Assembly (NCBI RefSeq): GCF_018717645.1
Contig: NZ_JAFLHG010000009.1
Coordinates: 62,001-126,000, forward strand
Reading direction: 5' to 3'
Length of the DNA: 64,000 nucleotides
From: Microbacterium flavum
Lineage (GTDB): Bacteria; Actinomycetota; Actinomycetes; Actinomycetales; Microbacteriaceae
The notes beneath the pieces were generated by a model. That model worked only from the letters and a program-made list of their open reading frames with translations, was not told the DNA's origin and made no database searches. Positions 15,424 through 24,686 of the stretch are shown piece by piece (the stretch's first letter is position 1; each line of letters opens with the position of its first letter). The translations under genes and the position numbers were made by a program.

Positions 15424-16533
15424 GTGAACGCGACCCCCTCCCCGACGTCTTCCGCGCCCCGGGCGCCGACCGCTGCCGACCGACGCCGCTGGGCGCACTA
15501 CCTCGCCGATGAGCGCGCCGAGGCGCGCGTGTACCGCGAGCTCGCCCGGCGACGCGAGGGCGAGGAGCGGGAGATCCTGCTGGCGCTCGCGGATGCCGAG
15601 GGTCGTCACGAGCAGCATTGGCTCGACCTCCTCGGCGGCGAGCCGGCGCGCCTGCCGGCCCCGAGCCTCTCCTCGCGGTCGCTCGGCTGGATGGCGCGCC
15701 GCTTCGGCTCGATCTTCGTGCTCGCGCTCGCGCAGAACGCGGAGGACCGCTCGCCGTACGACACCGAGCCCTATGCGACCGCGCAGATGGCCGCCGACGA
15801 GCGTGTGCACCGCGAAGTCGTGCGCGGGCTCGCGGCGCGCGGTCGGCGGCGGCTGTCGGGCACGTTCCGCGCGGCGGTGTTCGGCGCGAACGACGGCCTG
15901 GTCTCCAACCTCGCCCTCGTGATGGGCATCGGCGCGACGGGTGTCGCCCCGCAGTTCGTCCTGTTCAGCGGCATCGCAGGCCTCCTGGCCGGCGCACTGT
16001 CCATGGGTGCGGGGGAGTACGTCTCGGTCCGCTCGCAGCGGGAGATGCTGGATGCCACGGAACCGAGCGACTACGCCGACGCCGCCTTCCCGCACCTCGA
16101 CCTCGACGCGAACGAACTGGCCCTCGTGTTCCGCACCCGCGGGATGCCCGAGCCCGAAGCCGAACAGCGCGCCCGGCGCGTGCTCGAGGCATCCCGCACC
16201 GCCGGCCCCGATCCGGTCACGGGGCCCGTTCCCCTGCAGCGCGACCACGACGTCGTCGGGAGCGCGCTGGGGGCGTCGGTCTCGAGCTTCCTGTTCTTCG
16301 CTTCGGGCGCCATCATCCCCGTGCTCCCGTGGATCTTCGGGCTCAGCGGACTGGCCGCCGTCACGCTCGCGCTCGTCCTGGTAGGCGTCGCGCTCCTGTC
16401 GACGGGTGCGATGGTCGGGCTGCTCTCGGGTGCTCCGCCGCTGCGACGGGGCCTGCGACAGCTCGCGATCGGGTTCGGCGCGGCCGCCGTCACGTACCTG
16501 CTGGGCCTGCTGTTCGGCGTGTCGGCGGCGTGA
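15424..16533 (+). CDS. ferritin-like/VIT1 fusion membrane protein (MbfA-like iron or manganese transporter)
   Basis: 369 residues. The N-terminal ~140 residues form a rubrerythrin-type four-helix domain with spaced Glu/His ligands (YLADERAEARVYRELAR, DAEGRHEQHWLDLL, ADERVHREVV). The C-terminal half is a CCC1/VIT1 domain with the signature FGANDGLVSNLALVMGIG, a charged cytoplasmic stretch, and about five hydrophobic helices. Proteins of this architecture (MbfA) export ferrous iron, with the ferritin-like domain sensing or loading metal. The ligand set looks intact. No iron regulator site was seen upstream; the gene appears leaderless and monocistronic. Confidence 0.88.
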   Translation: MNATPSPTSSAPRAPTAADRRRWAHYLADERAEARVYRELARRREGEEREILLALADAEGRHEQHWLDLLGGEPARLPAPSLSSRSLGWMARRFGSIFVLALAQNAEDRSPYDTEPYATAQMAADERVHREVVRGLAARGRRRLSGTFRAAVFGANDGLVSNLALVMGIGATGVAPQFVLFSGIAGLLAGALSMGAGEYVSVRSQREMLDATEPSDYADAAFPHLDLDANELALVFRTRGMPEPEAEQRARRVLEASRTAGPDPVTGPVPLQRDHDVVGSALGASVSSFLFFASGAIIPVLPWIFGLSGLAAVTLALVLVGVALLSTGAMVGLLSGAPPLRRGLRQLAIGFGAAAVTYLLGLLFGVSAA

Positions 16534-16602
16534 GCGCGGGTCGTCGGGGGCGGTGACGCGCCCGAAGCGTGGCCTCGATTCCAGGTTCCGTGTGGGACGT
16601 GG

Positions 16603-16608
16603 TAGTGT
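16603..16608 (+). promoter_or_regulatory. -10 box TAGTGT upstream of tRNA-Leu(GAG)
   Basis: TAGTGT lies 34 bases before the tRNA 5' end. A TTCCAG at 16579-16584, 18 bases further up, is a weak -35 candidate. Confidence 0.35.
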
Positions 16609-16642
16609 CGATCCTCGGTTGCGAAAGCACCGAAACCACCTT

Positions 16643-16728
16643 GCGCGGGTGGCGGAATAGGTAGACGCGCTAGCTTGAGGTGCTAGTGCCCTTTAACGGG
16701 CGTGGGGGTTCAAGTCCCCCCTCGCGCA
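16643..16728 (+). tRNA. tRNA-Leu (anticodon GAG)
   Basis: 86 nt class II tRNA. The acceptor stem GCGCGGG pairs with CTCGCGC, followed by discriminator A at 16728. The anticodon stem CTAGC/GCTAG encloses TTGAGGT, giving GAG at 16677-16679, which reads CUC/CUU. The long variable arm contains TGCCC...GGGC. The T arm has GGTTCAAGTCC. CCA is not encoded. A very stable hairpin follows. Confidence 0.95.
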
Positions 16729-16738
16729 CAGAGCAGAT

Positions 16739-16782
16739 CGGCCCCCGACCCGGGGTGAAGTACCCGGGTCGGGGGCCGTTCT
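16739..16782 (+). terminator. strong hairpin terminator after tRNA-Leu(GAG)
   Basis: Perfect 16-pair stem (arms 16739-16754 and 16763-16778) with 8-base loop GTGAAGTA and trailing TTCT, 11 bases downstream of the tRNA. Confidence 0.75.
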
Positions 16783-16808
16783 CGTCGGTCGGCACCCGGC
16801 CTCGGGGG

Positions 16809-16814
16809 TAGCGT
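16809..16814 (+). promoter_or_regulatory. -10 box TAGCGT, leaderless start of the M20 peptidase gene
   Basis: TAGCGT with 7 bases to ATG 16822. The overlap with the in-frame GTG at 16813 argues against that alternative start. Confidence 0.5.
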
Positions 16815-16821
16815 GGTCGCC

Positions 16822-18126
16822 ATGGCGCACACCCCCGACGAGGCCCTCCCCGAGGTCGTGCGCATCGCGCGCGACCTCATCCGCTTCGACACGACGAACT
16901 ACGGTGAGGGCCGCAGCAACGGCGAGCGCGAAGCGGCGGAGTACGTCGGCGCATTCCTCGTGTCACTCGGACTCGAACCGGAGTACTACGAGCCGATCCC
17001 CGGGCGTACGAACGTGATGGCCCGTGTGGCCGGGCGCACCCCGGGCGCACCGGCGCTGATCCTGCACGGCCACCTCGACGTCGTCCCCGCCGTCGCCGAG
17101 GATTGGAGCGTCGACCCGTTCGCCGGGGTCATCGCGGACGGCATGCTGTGGGGCCGCGGCGCGGTCGACATGAAGGACATGGATGCCATGATCCTGGCCT
17201 CTGTCGCGGAGATCCTCCGGGCAGGGGAGCGCCCGGCGCGCGACCTCATCCTCGTCTTCTTCGCCGACGAGGAGAACGGCGGCGTCGAAGGCTCGCAGCT
17301 GGTCGTCCGCGACCGCCCGGAGTGGTTCGCCGGCGCGGCCGAGGCCATCAGCGAGGTCGGCGGGTACTCGATCGCCGTCGGGGACGGCCGGGCCTACCTG
17401 CTCCAGGTGGGGGAGAAGGCGCTCGTCTGGATGCGTCTGCGCGCGCGCGGCATCGCCGGCCACGGCAGCCGCTTCCACCCCGACAACGCCGTCACGCGCC
17501 TGTCAGAGGCCGTTGCGGCGCTCGGGCGTGCCGTCTGGCCGGTGGAGCTCACCGAGACCACACGACAGACGGTCGACGGCCTCGCCGAGATCTGCGGCGC
17601 CGACCCCGGTGATCCGGACGCGGTCGCCGAGGCGACCGGCCCTGCTGCGGGCTTCCTACGTTCGACGTTCCGCACGACGACGAACCCCACGGGACTGACC
17701 GCCGGGTACAAGCACAACGTCATCCCCGACACCGCCGTCGCGACGATCGACGTGCGCACGCTTCCCGGGCAGGAGGACGGCGTCCTCGCGGAGATCCAGC
17801 GCATCGTCGGCGACGACATCGCGGTCGAGATCTCGCACCGCGACATCGGACTCGAGGTGCCGTTCGCGGGGGAGCTCGTGACGGCGATGGTCGAGGCGCT
17901 CGAGCGGCACGACCCGGGTGTCCCGGTCGTGCCGTACCTCATGGGGGGCGGCACCGACAACAAGGCCCTCGCGGAGCTCGGGATCGTCGGGTACGGGTTC
18001 GCGCCGTTGCGCCTTCCCGCAGACCTCGACTTCACCGGTATGTTCCATGGGGTGGACGAGCGTGTCCCCGTCGACGCGCTCGTGTTCGGGCAGCAGGTGC
18101 TGACCGACCTCCTCCGTTCCTACTGA
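16822..18126 (+). CDS. M20-family metallopeptidase/deacylase
   Basis: 434 residues. Di-zinc M20 peptidase: LHGHLDVVP (first ligand and catalytic Asp), GRGAVDMKD (bridging Asp), FFADEENGG (catalytic and ligand Glu) and a C-terminal [11 protein letters not shown] histidine. A dimerisation (lid) domain lies in the middle, starting near [12 protein letters not shown]. This set fits carnosinase/ArgE/DapE-like members, and specificity is not evident. The start at ATG 16822 is preferred over GTG 16813, which falls inside the putative -10 box. UppP starts 19 bases downstream on the same strand, so the two may be cotranscribed. Confidence 0.9.
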   Translation: MAHTPDEALPEVVRIARDLIRFDTTNYGEGRSNGEREAAEYVGAFLVSLGLEPEYYEPIPGRTNVMARVAGRTPGAPALILHGHLDVVPAVAEDWSVDPFAGVIADGMLWGRGAVDMKDMDAMILASVAEILRAGERPARDLILVFFADEENGGVEGSQLVVRDRPEWFAGAAEAISEVGGYSIAVGDGRAYLLQVGEKALVWMRLRARGIAGHGSRFHPDNAVTRLSEAVAALGRAVWPVELTETTRQTVDGLAEICGADPGDPDAVAEATGPAAGFLRSTFRTTTNPTGLTAGYKHNVIPDTAVATIDVRTLPGQEDGVLAEIQRIVGDDIAVEISHRDIGLEVPFAGELVTAMVEALERHDPGVPVVPYLMGGGTDNKALAELGIVGYGFAPLRLPADLDFTGMFHGVDERVPVDALVFGQQVLTDLLRSY

Positions 18127-18145
18127 CGTCCTCCGAGAGGCATCC

Positions 18146-18976
18146 ATGCTGTTCGACGCGATCATCCTCGGCATCGTGCAGGGACTCACCGAGTTCCTGC
18201 CGGTCTCCTCGAGCGCCCATCTGCGCATCATCGGCGAGTTCCTGCCCTCTGCGGTCGACCCCGGTGCGACGTTCACCGCCATCACCCAGCTGGGCACGGA
18301 GCTTGCCGTCCTCGTCTACTTCTGGAAGCGGATCGTCCGGATCATCGGGCGCTGGTTCGGGTCGCTGACCGGCCGCGTACCCCGGGGCGACGCCGACGCG
18401 CGGATGGGCTGGATCGTCATCATCGGCACGATCCCGATCGGCATCCTCGGCTTCCTGTTCCAGGACGTCATCCGTGACACGTTCCGCAACCTCTGGCTCG
18501 TCGCGATCGTCCTCATCGTCTTCGGCCTGATCCTCGGCGCCGCCGATGCCCTCGGCCGGCGCACGCGCAACGAGGAGGACCTCACCTACCCGCACGGCCT
18601 CGCACTCGGACTCGCCCAGTCCCTCGCCCTCATCCCGGGCGTGTCGCGTTCGGGCGCCACGACGACGATGGGGCTCGCGCTCGGGTACACGCGCCCCGTC
18701 GCCGCGGAGGTCGCCTTCCTGCTCGCGGTGCCCGCCGTCTTCGGCAGCGGCGTCTACGAGCTGTACCACTCGATCAAGGAGCCGGGCTCGTCCGTGTTCA
18801 CGGGCGCGGAGACAGCCGTCGCGACCGTGATCGCCTTCGTCGTCGGCCTCGCGGTCATCGCGTTCCTGATGCAGTACCTCAAGCGCGGCAGCTTCCTGCC
18901 GTTCGTCCTCTACCGACTGGTCCTCGGGATCGTGCTGATCGTCCTGCTGAGCCTCGGGGTGCTGCAGGCCTACTGA
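18146..18976 (+). CDS. uppP: undecaprenyl-diphosphatase UppP/BacA
   Basis: 276 residues, normal length. The two BacA signatures are intact: [16 protein letters not shown] near the N-terminus and [18 protein letters not shown] in the second half. About eight membrane helices. It dephosphorylates undecaprenyl diphosphate to recycle the lipid carrier for peptidoglycan and can confer bacitracin tolerance. It follows the M20 gene by 19 bases, and its last 7 bases overlap the convergent PAC2 gene. Confidence 0.95.
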   Translation: MLFDAIILGIVQGLTEFLPVSSSAHLRIIGEFLPSAVDPGATFTAITQLGTELAVLVYFWKRIVRIIGRWFGSLTGRVPRGDADARMGWIVIIGTIPIGILGFLFQDVIRDTFRNLWLVAIVLIVFGLILGAADALGRRTRNEEDLTYPHGLALGLAQSLALIPGVSRSGATTTMGLALGYTRPVAAEVAFLLAVPAVFGSGVYELYHSIKEPGSSVFTGAETAVATVIAFVVGLAVIAFLMQYLKRGSFLPFVLYRLVLGIVLIVLLSLGVLQAY

Positions 18977-19860
18977 CGACGCGGGCCGTCCGAGTCGCGG
19001 CTCGGCCCCCCGGGGCCCTTGCCGTGGCCGTGGCCGTCGCCGCCACGACGGAGGTAGCGCTCGAACTCCTGCGCGATCGCGTCGCCCGACGCCTCGGGCG
19101 AGTCCCACGTGTCCCGTGTCTGCTCGAGCTGGTGGATGTACTCCGTCATCTCCTCGTCATCCGACGCGGCGGCGTCGATGGATGCCTCCCAGGCGAGCGA
19201 CTGGGCGGGGAGCTCACCGCGCGGGATGACGGCCCCGGTCAGCTCGGTGAGTCGATCGAGGAGCGCGAGGGTGGCCTTCGGCGACGGCGAGTGCCCTGCG
19301 ACGTAGTGCGGCACGCTGGCCCAGAGCGCCGCGCACGGGATCCCTGCCGCCTCCGCGGCGGTCGAGAGGACGGTGAGGATGCCGGCGGGTCCCTCGTACG
19401 TGGGCTTCTCGAGGCCGAGGGCGGTGCGCAGCGCGTCGTTCTCGCTCCCCGCGAACACCGAGATCGGACGCGTGTGGGGGACGTCCGACATCATCGAGCC
19501 GAGGGCGATGATGCCGGTGATGTCCTCCTGCAGCGCCGCGTCGATCAGCTCGGAGACGAACGCCTGCCATGCCCGCGCCGGTTCGAACCCGCTGAGCAGC
19601 CACAGCCGAGCGCCGTCCGCCTCTTCGCCGGGGCGCCACACCGTGGCATCCGGCCAGACGAGCCGGCGCGAGCCGTCGGCGTCGAGCCGAACCTGCGGAC
19701 GCGTGTACTGGTAGTCGAAGTACAGCTCGGGGTCGACGGCGAACACCTCGCGGTAGTCCCCGGTCTCCCGGATGTGCGCGACGGCGGCCGAGGCCGCCTC
19801 GCCCGCGTCGTTCCATCCGTCGAACGCGACCACGAGCACCCGCTGACCCAGTTCGTCCAC
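18970..19860 (-). CDS. PAC2-family protein
   Basis: 296 residues. The PAC2 (proteasome assembly chaperone 2-like) fold is recognised from [20 protein letters not shown] at the N-terminus, plus [17 protein letters not shown] and [24 protein letters not shown]. The acidic, glycine-rich tail ([15 protein letters not shown]) is not part of the fold. Bacterial members have no established function. In actinobacteria they lie near trmI and the proteasome genes; here those proteasome genes are absent. GTG at 19860 is preceded by GAGGAG, and a TATCGT box lies 20-25 bases further upstream. Confidence 0.85.
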   Translation of the reverse strand: MDELGQRVLVVAFDGWNDAGEAASAAVAHIRETGDYREVFAVDPELYFDYQYTRPQVRLDADGSRRLVWPDATVWRPGEEADGARLWLLSGFEPARAWQAFVSELIDAALQEDITGIIALGSMMSDVPHTRPISVFAGSENDALRTALGLEKPTYEGPAGILTVLSTAAEAAGIPCAALWASVPHYVAGHSPSPKATLALLDRLTELTGAVIPRGELPAQSLAWEASIDAAASDDEEMTEYIHQLEQTRDTWDSPEASGDAIAQEFERYLRRGGDGHGHGKGPGGPSRDSDGPRRQ

Positions 19861-19934
19861 ACCGCTCCTCGCCGTCCGTGAATCCGATCCCCCCTACGAT
19901 ACGCGCGGGCCGGGGGACGCGCGCGGCGACGCCG

Positions 19935-19940
19935 TAGCAT
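19935..19940 (+). promoter_or_regulatory. -10 box TAGCAT, leaderless start of the HAD hydrolase gene
   Basis: TAGCAT-N6-ATG (19947). It is likely the promoter for the HAD-trmI pair, since trmI overlaps the HAD stop. Confidence 0.5.
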
Positions 19941-19946
19941 GGAACG

Positions 19947-20708
19947 ATGTCCTCGACCGGTTCCACGCCCGACTCCGCCGCGCCTCCGAATCACGACCGG
20001 CGGGGCCTGCCCGCCGCCGTGCTGTGGGATATGGACGGCACCCTCGTCGACACCGAGCACTTCTGGATGGATGCCGAGACGGCCCTGGTGGAGAGTTTCG
20101 GCGGCTCGTGGTCCCACGAGCAGGCCCTCACCCTCGTCGGCAGCGGCCTGGACCGCTCCGCCGAGATCCTGCAGGATGCCGGCGTGCGGATGTCGGTCCG
20201 AGACATCGTCGACCACCTCACGGCCACGGTGCAGGATCGCCTCGCGACGGAGGGCAACCCCTTCCGCCCCGGCGCCGTCGCCCTCCTCCAGGGCCTTCGC
20301 CGCGCCGGAGTGCCCACCGCCCTCGTCACCATGTCGCTGCGCAGCATGGCGACGACGGTCGCCGACCAGATGGGCTTCGACGCGTTCGACCTCGTCGTGG
20401 CGGGGGACGACGTGACCCGCCCGAAGCCCTTCCCCGACCCCTACCTGCAGGCCTGCGCCGCCCTCGGCGTCAACCCCGACGATGCGCTGGCGATCGAGGA
20501 CTCGCCGACGGGAGTGCGCGCAGCGACCGCCGCCGGGGTCACCACGATCGGCGTGCCGCTCATGGTGCCTCTGGACGGAACCGGCGCGCACGCCCTGTGG
20601 GCGACGCTCGAAGACCGCACCCTCGACGACCTCATCCGGGCGCACGAGGCGCGACGCGCCGGCCACCCCACCCCGGGCGCCGCTCCCGACGAAAGGGTCT
20701 CCGCGTGA
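19947..20708 (+). CDS. HAD-superfamily hydrolase (phosphatase/phosphomutase type)
   Basis: 253 residues. Motif I LWDMDGTLVDTEHFW carries the nucleophile and acid aspartates. Motif II is in TALVTMS, motif III lysine in RPKPFPDPY, and motif IV in LAIEDSPTGVRAA. The helical cap lies between motifs I and II, as in beta-phosphoglucomutase-like enzymes. The substrate is unknown, and many family members act on sugar phosphates. The stop codon overlaps the trmI GTG by 4 bases, so the two are translationally coupled. Confidence 0.9.
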   Translation: MSSTGSTPDSAAPPNHDRRGLPAAVLWDMDGTLVDTEHFWMDAETALVESFGGSWSHEQALTLVGSGLDRSAEILQDAGVRMSVRDIVDHLTATVQDRLATEGNPFRPGAVALLQGLRRAGVPTALVTMSLRSMATTVADQMGFDAFDLVVAGDDVTRPKPFPDPYLQACAALGVNPDDALAIEDSPTGVRAATAAGVTTIGVPLMVPLDGTGAHALWATLEDRTLDDLIRAHEARRAGHPTPGAAPDERVSA

Positions 20709-21721
20709 ACGCCGACCTCCGACCCAGCGGCCCGTTCCGCCTCGGTGACCGCGTCCAGCTCACCGGCCCGAAAGGGCGCATGCACACCGTCACGCTTCGC
20801 GACGCGGGCGAGCTCCACACCCACCACGGCGTTCTGAAGCACGCGCAGATCGTCGGGCAGCCCGACGGATCGGTGCTGACGAACTCCGGCGGCCATGAGT
20901 ACCTCGCCCTCCGCCCGCTCCTGCGCGACTTCGTGATGTCGATGCCGCGCGGCGCGGCGATCGTCTACCCGAAGGATGCCGCGCAGATCCTGGCATCCGC
21001 CGATATCTTCCCGGGCGCGACCGTCGTCGAGGCCGGTGTCGGATCCGGTGCGCTCTCGCTCTGGCTGCTCCGCGCGAGCGGGCCGTCGGGGCGGCTCATC
21101 TCGTTCGAGCGCCGCGAGGAGTTCGCACAGGTCGCGCGCGCCAACGTGGAGACGTTCCTCGGGGACGACCCCGCCTCGTGGGAGGTCGTCGTCGGCGACC
21201 TCGTCGAGGAGCTCCCCGGCGCCGCCCAGCCCGGGACGGTCGACCGGGTCGTCCTGGACATGCTCGCGCCCTGGGAGTGCATCGATGCCGTGGCCGACGT
21301 GCTCACCCCCGGCGGCGTCGTGCTCTGCTACGTGGCCACCGCCACCCAGCTGAGTCGCGTCGCCGAGTACATCCGGGCCACCGGACTGTTCACCGACCCG
21401 GAGGCGAACGAGACGATGGTGCGCGGATGGCACGTCGAGGGCCTCGCCGTGCGCCCCGACCACCGGATGGTCGCCCACACCGGCTTCCTCATCACCGCAC
21501 GCCGGCTCGCTCCGGGCGCCGTGCCGCCCGACGTCCGCAAGCGCGCTCTGAAGAAGCCGAGCTACGCGGATGTTGATGTCGAGGCCTGGACGCCGGGGGC
21601 GGTCGGTGATCGGGAGATCACCGACAAGAATCTCCGCAAGCGGGTCCGCGAGGCCCAGCGCGCCGTCGACGGCGCACGGGTCGCTGCGGACAGGGCGACA
21701 CCGGACGCGGACGTAGACTGA
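20705..21721 (+). CDS. trmI: tRNA (adenine-N1)-methyltransferase TrmI
   Basis: 338 residues from GTG 20705. The N-terminal small beta domain (FRLGDRVQLTGPKGRMHTVTL) precedes a Rossmann methyltransferase with the SAM loop VVEAGVGSGALSLWLL, acidic FERREEF and motif IV LDMLAPW. It makes m1A58 in the T loop of tRNA. The C-terminus adds a basic tail of about 55 residues (KRALKKPSYADVDVEAW onward), seen in other actinobacterial TrmI. In mycobacteria trmI lies near the proteasome ATPase gene; here the next gene, 4 bases on, is a lipoprotein. Confidence 0.93.
   Translation: MNADLRPSGPFRLGDRVQLTGPKGRMHTVTLRDAGELHTHHGVLKHAQIVGQPDGSVLTNSGGHEYLALRPLLRDFVMSMPRGAAIVYPKDAAQILASADIFPGATVVEAGVGSGALSLWLLRASGPSGRLISFERREEFAQVARANVETFLGDDPASWEVVVGDLVEELPGAAQPGTVDRVVLDMLAPWECIDAVADVLTPGGVVLCYVATATQLSRVAEYIRATGLFTDPEANETMVRGWHVEGLAVRPDHRMVAHTGFLITARRLAPGAVPPDVRKRALKKPSYADVDVEAWTPGAVGDREITDKNLRKRVREAQRAVDGARVAADRATPDADVD
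21714..21719 (+). promoter_or_regulatory. -10 box TAGACT, leaderless start of the FKBP-like lipoprotein gene
   Basis: TAGACT-N6-GTG (21726), inside the last codons of trmI. It predicts separate transcription of the lipoprotein gene. Confidence 0.5.
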
Positions 21722-21725
21722 TCCG

Positions 21726-22652
21726 GTGCATCGGATCCCTGCCGTCCTGGCCGTCCTCGGCCTGTCCGCTCTGACCCTCGCCGCGTGCGCCGCCGGCCCC
21801 GCGGAGGCGACCTGCGAGCGCACCGACTCGTCGTCGTCGGTGTTCGACGTCATCCATGCCTCCGGTGACTTCGGGACGCCGCAGGTGAAGATCGACGCGC
21901 CCATCACCGTCGATGCGACCCAGCACGTCGATGAGACCGTCGGCGACGGCACCCGGCTCACGACCGACGCTCAGGATGTCATCTTCAGCGTGTCAATCCT
22001 CAGCGGGGCGTCGGGCCAGCAGGTCGCCGGGGGAGCCACCCCGCCGCAGGCGCTGACCGACTGGCGCGAGAACTACGCCGGCCTCGCGGACGCGATGATG
22101 TGTGCGACCGAGGGCTCGCGCATCCTCGCGACCATCCCGGCGTCGGGTCTGTCCGAGCAGGCGGCGCAGAGCTGGGGGGTGGGCGCCGACCAGTCGATCG
22201 TCGTCGCCATCGACCTGACGAAGGTGTACCTCGCCGCCGCGGACGGCGCCTCGCAGTACAACGACCGCCCCGGCATGCCGTCGGTCGTCGTCGCCCCCGG
22301 AGGACGCCCCGGCATCATCGTGCCCGACGCCGCCGCGCCGGAGGAGCTCGTCACCGAGACCCTCCTGAAGGGCACCGGGCCGGAGATCACGGCGGACGAC
22401 ACGGCGCGTGTGCAGTTCACCGCCGTCGACTGGGCGACCCGCAAGGTGACGAAGTCGACCTGGGAGGACGGCGCGTCGGTGCCGATCACCTCTCAGTCGC
22501 GCGTGCCCTTCGCCGCCGAGCTCGTCGGAGCGACCGTCGGATCGCAGCTCCTCGTCGTCGTCCCCGCCGACGGCGCGGGCTCCGCGGCGAGCGTCTACGT
22601 CGTCGACATCCTCGGCATCGACCCGCCCGCCGCCGCCGCCGGTACCCGCTGA
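21726..22652 (+). CDS. lipoprotein with FKBP-like peptidyl-prolyl isomerase domains
   Basis: 308 residues. A lipoprotein signal peptide ends in the lipobox LTLAAC with Cys21 as lipidation site. Two FKBP-like segments follow: one around DETVGDGTRLTTDAQDVIFSV, the other around ETLLKGTGPEITADDTARVQ. Several active-site aromatics of true FKBPs look absent, so isomerase activity is uncertain. It should sit on the outer face of the membrane. An FKBP-type gene between the proteasome genes and pafB is usual in Micrococcales. The window also encodes Lgt and Lnt, which would lipidate it. Confidence 0.8.
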   Translation: MHRIPAVLAVLGLSALTLAACAAGPAEATCERTDSSSSVFDVIHASGDFGTPQVKIDAPITVDATQHVDETVGDGTRLTTDAQDVIFSVSILSGASGQQVAGGATPPQALTDWRENYAGLADAMMCATEGSRILATIPASGLSEQAAQSWGVGADQSIVVAIDLTKVYLAAADGASQYNDRPGMPSVVVAPGGRPGIIVPDAAAPEELVTETLLKGTGPEITADDTARVQFTAVDWATRKVTKSTWEDGASVPITSQSRVPFAAELVGATVGSQLLVVVPADGAGSAASVYVVDILGIDPPAAAAGTR

Positions 22653-22660
22653 GTCGCCTC

Positions 22661-22666
22661 TAGGAT
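22661..22666 (+). promoter_or_regulatory. -10 box TAGGAT, leaderless start of pafB
   Basis: TAGGAT-N6-GTG (22673). It gives pafBC its own promoter, independent of the lipoprotein gene. Confidence 0.5.
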
Positions 22667-22672
22667 GGGCGG

Positions 22673-23692
22673 GTGCCCACCGAGTCCCCGTCCCGCACCG
22701 CGCCCGAGGAGCGCCTGGTGAACCTCGTCGTCGCCCTCATGGCGACCGAGCAGGGGCTGACGAAGGACACGATCCTCTCCTCGGTCACCGGCTACCGCGA
22801 GCAGTCCAGCGCCGGGGCGTCCAAGGACGCCCTCGAGAAGATGTTCGAGCGCGACAAGCAGACCCTCCGCGGCCTCGGGATCCAGGTGGAGACGATCGGC
22901 GACTACGCCGACCCCGACGACCTGCGCGAGGCGCGCTACCGGATCCCGACGGCGGAGTACGAGCTTCCCGCCGACATCCAGTTCAGCCCCGCGGAACTCG
23001 CCGTCCTGAACCTCGCCGGAGGCGTGTGGAGCGAGAGCTCCATGTCCGCCGACGCACGCAGCGGACTGCGCAAGATCCGGGCGCTCGGCATCGATGTGGA
23101 CGCGCCGATCATCGGCTATTCGCCGCGCATCAGCCTGCGCGAGACCGCGTTCCGCCCGCTGCAGAGCGCGATCGAGCAGGGGCGCGTGGTCCACTTCTCC
23201 TATCTGAAGGCGGGCGAGGATGCCGCGCGTCGCCGCCGCATCCGCCCGCTCGCCCTCGTCGAGTACGAGGCGCGATGGCACGTCTACGGCTTCGACCTCG
23301 ACCAGGGCGAACCCCGCACGTTCCTGCTCTCGCGGATCGTGTCCGACGTCGAGATCACCCGCACCTCGTTCGACCTGGCGGAGCGGGACGGTGCGGGGGA
23401 CCGGGCGCTCGCCGGGCTCGCGGATCTCGCCGGCCGCCAGCGTGCGCTCGTGGAGATCACCCCCGGCACGGAGGCGGCGCTCCGGCTGCAGCGACGCGCG
23501 GAGCCGGCAGACCAGGGCTTCCTCGTGCCGTTCGTCGACCTGCACATCCTCGCCGACGAGCTCGCCTCCTACGGCCCGGAGGTGCGAGTCGTCGAGCCCG
23601 CCCCGCTCCGCGACGCGGTCATCGCGCGGCTGGAGCGGGTGCTCGCTCTGCACGGCGGCGAGTCGGACGGGACGGAGGCGTCCTCCCGATGA
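22673..23692 (+). CDS. pafB: WYL-domain regulator PafB
   Basis: 339 residues. N-terminal winged helix region (LVNLVVALMATEQGLTKDTI) followed by a WYL domain, here with RIRPLALVEYEARWHVYGFDLDQ as the WYL-like core, and a C-terminal WCX-type extension. PafB and PafC form a heterodimer that activates the LexA-independent DNA-damage response in mycobacteria and related actinobacteria. The name (proteasome accessory factor) comes from gene linkage, not function. The stop overlaps the pafC ATG by 4 bases. Confidence 0.92.
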   Translation: MPTESPSRTAPEERLVNLVVALMATEQGLTKDTILSSVTGYREQSSAGASKDALEKMFERDKQTLRGLGIQVETIGDYADPDDLREARYRIPTAEYELPADIQFSPAELAVLNLAGGVWSESSMSADARSGLRKIRALGIDVDAPIIGYSPRISLRETAFRPLQSAIEQGRVVHFSYLKAGEDAARRRRIRPLALVEYEARWHVYGFDLDQGEPRTFLLSRIVSDVEITRTSFDLAERDGAGDRALAGLADLAGRQRALVEITPGTEAALRLQRRAEPADQGFLVPFVDLHILADELASYGPEVRVVEPAPLRDAVIARLERVLALHGGESDGTEASSR

Positions 23693-24648
23693 CCCGGACA
23701 CGCCCCCTCCTCGCGACCGATCGCGCGGCGCTCATCCTGCAGCTCGTCCCGTACCTCATCGGCAAGGGCGAGGTCACACTCGCCGAGGCGGCGGAGGACT
23801 TCGACGTCACCCCCGACCAGATGCGCACGATGGTGGAGAAGCTGACCGTCATCGGCCTGCCCGGCGACGGGGGCTTCTGGCAGATGGCGAACGACCTGTT
23901 CGACATCGACTGGGACCTCCTCGACCAGCAGGACACCATCGTCATCACGAACTCGGTCGGACTGGAGCGCACACCCCGGCTCAGCGCCCGCGAGGCCGCC
24001 GCGCTGCTCGCGGGTCTGCAGGTGGCGGCGTCCCTCCCCGGCGTGGGCGACTCCGGCATCGTGCAGGGGCTGCTCGCGAAGCTCTCCCGGGGCGCCTCGA
24101 GCGCACCCGTCGACGTGATCGTGGCCCCCCAGGCGGTCGACGAGGTGCGTGTCGCTGTCGCCGACGCCGCTCGGCGGGGCGTCGCGGTGTCGTTCGACTA
24201 CCGCGCTCCGGATGCCCCTGCGACGACGCGCACGGTGGACCCGGTGAAGGTCCACATCGCCAACGGGCAGTGGTATCTGCAGGGGTGGTGCCATCTGCGC
24301 CAGGCGATGCGCACGTTCCACCTGGACCGGGTGTCGGGGGTGCGCCTCACCGACATCCCGATCACGCACGGCGCCGACGCGGTGCCGGAGCTGTTCGGAC
24401 CGGCCGACACCGACGTCGCCGTGGACGTGCGGTACCGCTCGCGGGCGGCCGCGCTCCTGCAGGACTTCGTGCTCGAGAGCGGGCCCGACGACGGGGATGC
24501 CCGCTCCGCCCGCATCCGGCTCGGCGACGCCCGCAGCCTCAAGCGGGAGGCGGCGCGCCTGGGCGGCGATCTGGAGATCGTCGCGCCCGCCGACGTGCGC
24601 GCCGCGGCCGCGCAGTGGGCCCGCGAGGGCCTGCAACTGTATCGCTGA
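23689..24648 (+). CDS. pafC: WYL-domain regulator PafC
   Basis: 319 residues from ATG 23689. The N-terminal HTH (LVPYLIGKGEVTLAEAAEDF) is followed by a WYL domain containing VDPVKVHIANGQWYLQGWCH, with TFHLDRVSGVRL after it. It partners PafB in DNA-damage-responsive transcription; single-stranded DNA has been proposed as the activating ligand. The 4-base overlap with pafB supports equal expression. tatA follows after 66 bases with its own promoter. Confidence 0.92.
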   Translation: MTRTRPLLATDRAALILQLVPYLIGKGEVTLAEAAEDFDVTPDQMRTMVEKLTVIGLPGDGGFWQMANDLFDIDWDLLDQQDTIVITNSVGLERTPRLSAREAAALLAGLQVAASLPGVGDSGIVQGLLAKLSRGASSAPVDVIVAPQAVDEVRVAVADAARRGVAVSFDYRAPDAPATTRTVDPVKVHIANGQWYLQGWCHLRQAMRTFHLDRVSGVRLTDIPITHGADAVPELFGPADTDVAVDVRYRSRAAALLQDFVLESGPDDGDARSARIRLGDARSLKREAARLGGDLEIVAPADVRAAAAQWAREGLQLYR

Positions 24649-24680
24649 GCGGCGCTCACCGCTTCGCCGGGATCCGCGGG

Positions 24681-24686
24681 TAGACT
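24681..24686 (+). promoter_or_regulatory. -10 box TAGACT of tatA
   Basis: TAGACT lies 28 bases before ATG 24715. A purine-rich GAGAAGAGGA (24701-24710) supplies the ribosome site, so this gene is leadered, unlike its neighbours. Confidence 0.45.

Noticed and set aside
18970..19860. PAC2 protein as evidence for a local proteasome
   Set aside because: Bacterial PAC2 proteins occur without proteasomes; no core, ATPase, pup or ligase gene is present in the window.
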